Source: Methanomicrobiaceae archaeon (lineage in GTDB: Archaea; Halobacteriota; Methanomicrobia; Methanomicrobiales; Methanomicrobiaceae). From it: DNA of 5,172 nt. The first letter of the stretch is position 1; each line of letters begins with the position of its first letter. A program made the translations under genes and the position numbers. The stretch covers positions 1 to 5,172 of the forward strand of contig DAOVRB010000108.1 of NCBI GenBank assembly GCA_030628325.1, read 5' to 3'. The notes beneath the pieces are model-generated. The model was given only the letters and a program-made list of their open reading frames with translations. It made no database searches and was not told the origin of the DNA. Positions 4,784 to 5,172 of the stretch are shown here, one piece after another.

Positions 4784-5137
4784 ATGGTGATATTTCAGGT
4801 TTACACAGATTACCGGAAGACAGGCATTCCCTGTTATGTAGCTGGCATGGTTATGTGTGATTGTGATGCTGCGCGCAGGTATACCCACCACACAGGATCT
4901 CCGGGCAGCCGGAGGGGAAACTGGCCTGTGTAACTGCGTTTATGTGATTGTAATAATGGCTGCAACAGGTTTTATTCCCCCCTGTGTCATCTATGTGAGG
5001 AGGTGGCTCAGGTAGCTCAGGTGACCGCGCTTGTGACTCTGACAGTTGTGTATTGCCCGTGTACCTGTGGCGCTACAGTGACTCCCATTTCTGCCTGTAA
5101 GTTTTGGGATAAAATTACAAATGCATTAATGTTCTGA
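4784..5137 (+). pseudogene. Cys-rich open frame interrupted by one TAA (doubtful)
   Basis: One + frame runs from an ATG at 4784 to TGA at 5135-5137 with a single stop, TAA at 4931-4933. The first part has 49 codons and includes MVMCDCDAARRY. After the stop the frame continues with LCDCNNGCNRFY, PLCHLCEE and VVYCPCTCGATVTP. CDC-type motifs recur and Cys is very common. There is no Shine-Dalgarno before 4784; a strong GAGGAGGTG at 4997-5005 precedes a GTG at 5021 at an overlong distance. I do not recognise a family. The stretch also has repeated hairpins, so the open frame may be a by-product of biased sequence. It could be a broken Cys-rich gene or non-coding DNA. Confidence 0.2.
4820..4985. 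repeat. Three hairpins with the same ACAGG/CCTGT arms
   Basis: The arms are 4820-4824/4830-4834 (loop 5), 4890-4896/4925-4931 (extended to ACACAGG/CCTGTGT) and 4965-4969/4981-4985 (loop 11). The middle one is part of a nested rod: CGCAG (4874-4878) with CTGCG (4934-4938) outside, and CTCCGG (4899-4904) with CCGGAG (4909-4914) inside. An imperfect direct repeat, TTATGTG(TG)ATTGT...GCTGC, stands before hairpins 2 and 3 (4851 and 4940). Confidence 0.5.
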
Positions 5138-5172
5138 AAACTGAATTTTATATTAATATATGGCACATCTGA
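5138..5172 (+). promoter_or_regulatory. AT-rich end with TATA-like element
   Basis: TTTTATATTAATATATGG near 5146-5163 looks like a promoter for something beyond the window. An ATG at 5159 (then GCA CAT CTG) is too close to the element to be its own leaderless start. Little more can be said at the edge. Confidence 0.25.

Noticed and set aside
4706..4891. 61-residue minus-strand open frame
   Set aside because: No Shine-Dalgarno or recognisable motif, and it overlaps the hairpin region in a low-complexity, TG-rich stretch.
4874..4938. Known riboswitch (cobalamin, fluoride or Moco type) in the nested rod
   Set aside because: The conserved cores of these classes are not visible, and no metabolic gene follows within the window.

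Overview
The window looks like a piece of a methanogenic archaeon's chromosome, most likely Methanomicrobia and perhaps Methanomicrobiales. The evidence is an archaeal-type 5S rRNA, tRNAs without encoded CCA, TATA-box promoters about 25 bp upstream of inferred transcript starts, oligo-T ends, and strict-anaerobe proteins (desulforedoxin, an Isf-like flavoprotein, a DhnA-type aldolase). The genus is a guess from gene content; I could not run a search.

Layout. Positions 1-445 hold no intact gene. Three short minus-strand open frames there may be remains of a decayed gene. Positions 475-835 hold the broken 3' end of an IS66-family transposase gene (+), ending 13 bp from the end of the next gene. 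Positions 849-1656 carry a minus-strand redox cluster: a six-Cys zinc-ribbon protein, then, from its own promoter, a 42-residue desulforedoxin almost touching a Cys-free carboxymuconolactone-decarboxylase-family protein. A flavodoxin-fold Fe-S flavoprotein relative lies divergently at 1880-2479 (+), with a perfect palindrome in its upstream region. A DhnA-type class I aldolase (2722-3651, -) converges on it, with oligo-T terminators facing each other in the 240-bp gap.

Upstream of the aldolase promoter are two 60-bp tandem repeats, each carrying inverted repeats. Then come tRNA-Cys (GCA) and 5S rRNA on the + strand with no 16S or 23S in the window, and tRNA-Thr (TGT) on the - strand. Positions 4253-4547 have no ordinary gene but contain a strong TATA box (4454-4461) and nested inverted repeats that start one promoter distance from it on the minus strand, which suggests a small RNA. 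Positions 4620-5172 have no confident gene. This stretch has three hairpins with the same ACAGG/CCTGT arms, one inside a larger nested rod, and one + reading frame open for about 120 codons apart from a single TAA, unusually rich in Cys.

How the parts fit. Desulforedoxin, zinc-ribbon protein, CMD-like protein and flavoprotein form a divergent pair of small redox units, plausibly linked to oxygen defence or thiol/electron transfer; this is inferred from families and position. The most promising unexplained items are the candidate small RNA at 4313-4433, the hairpin family at 4820-4985 and the 60-bp repeats at 3744-3863.
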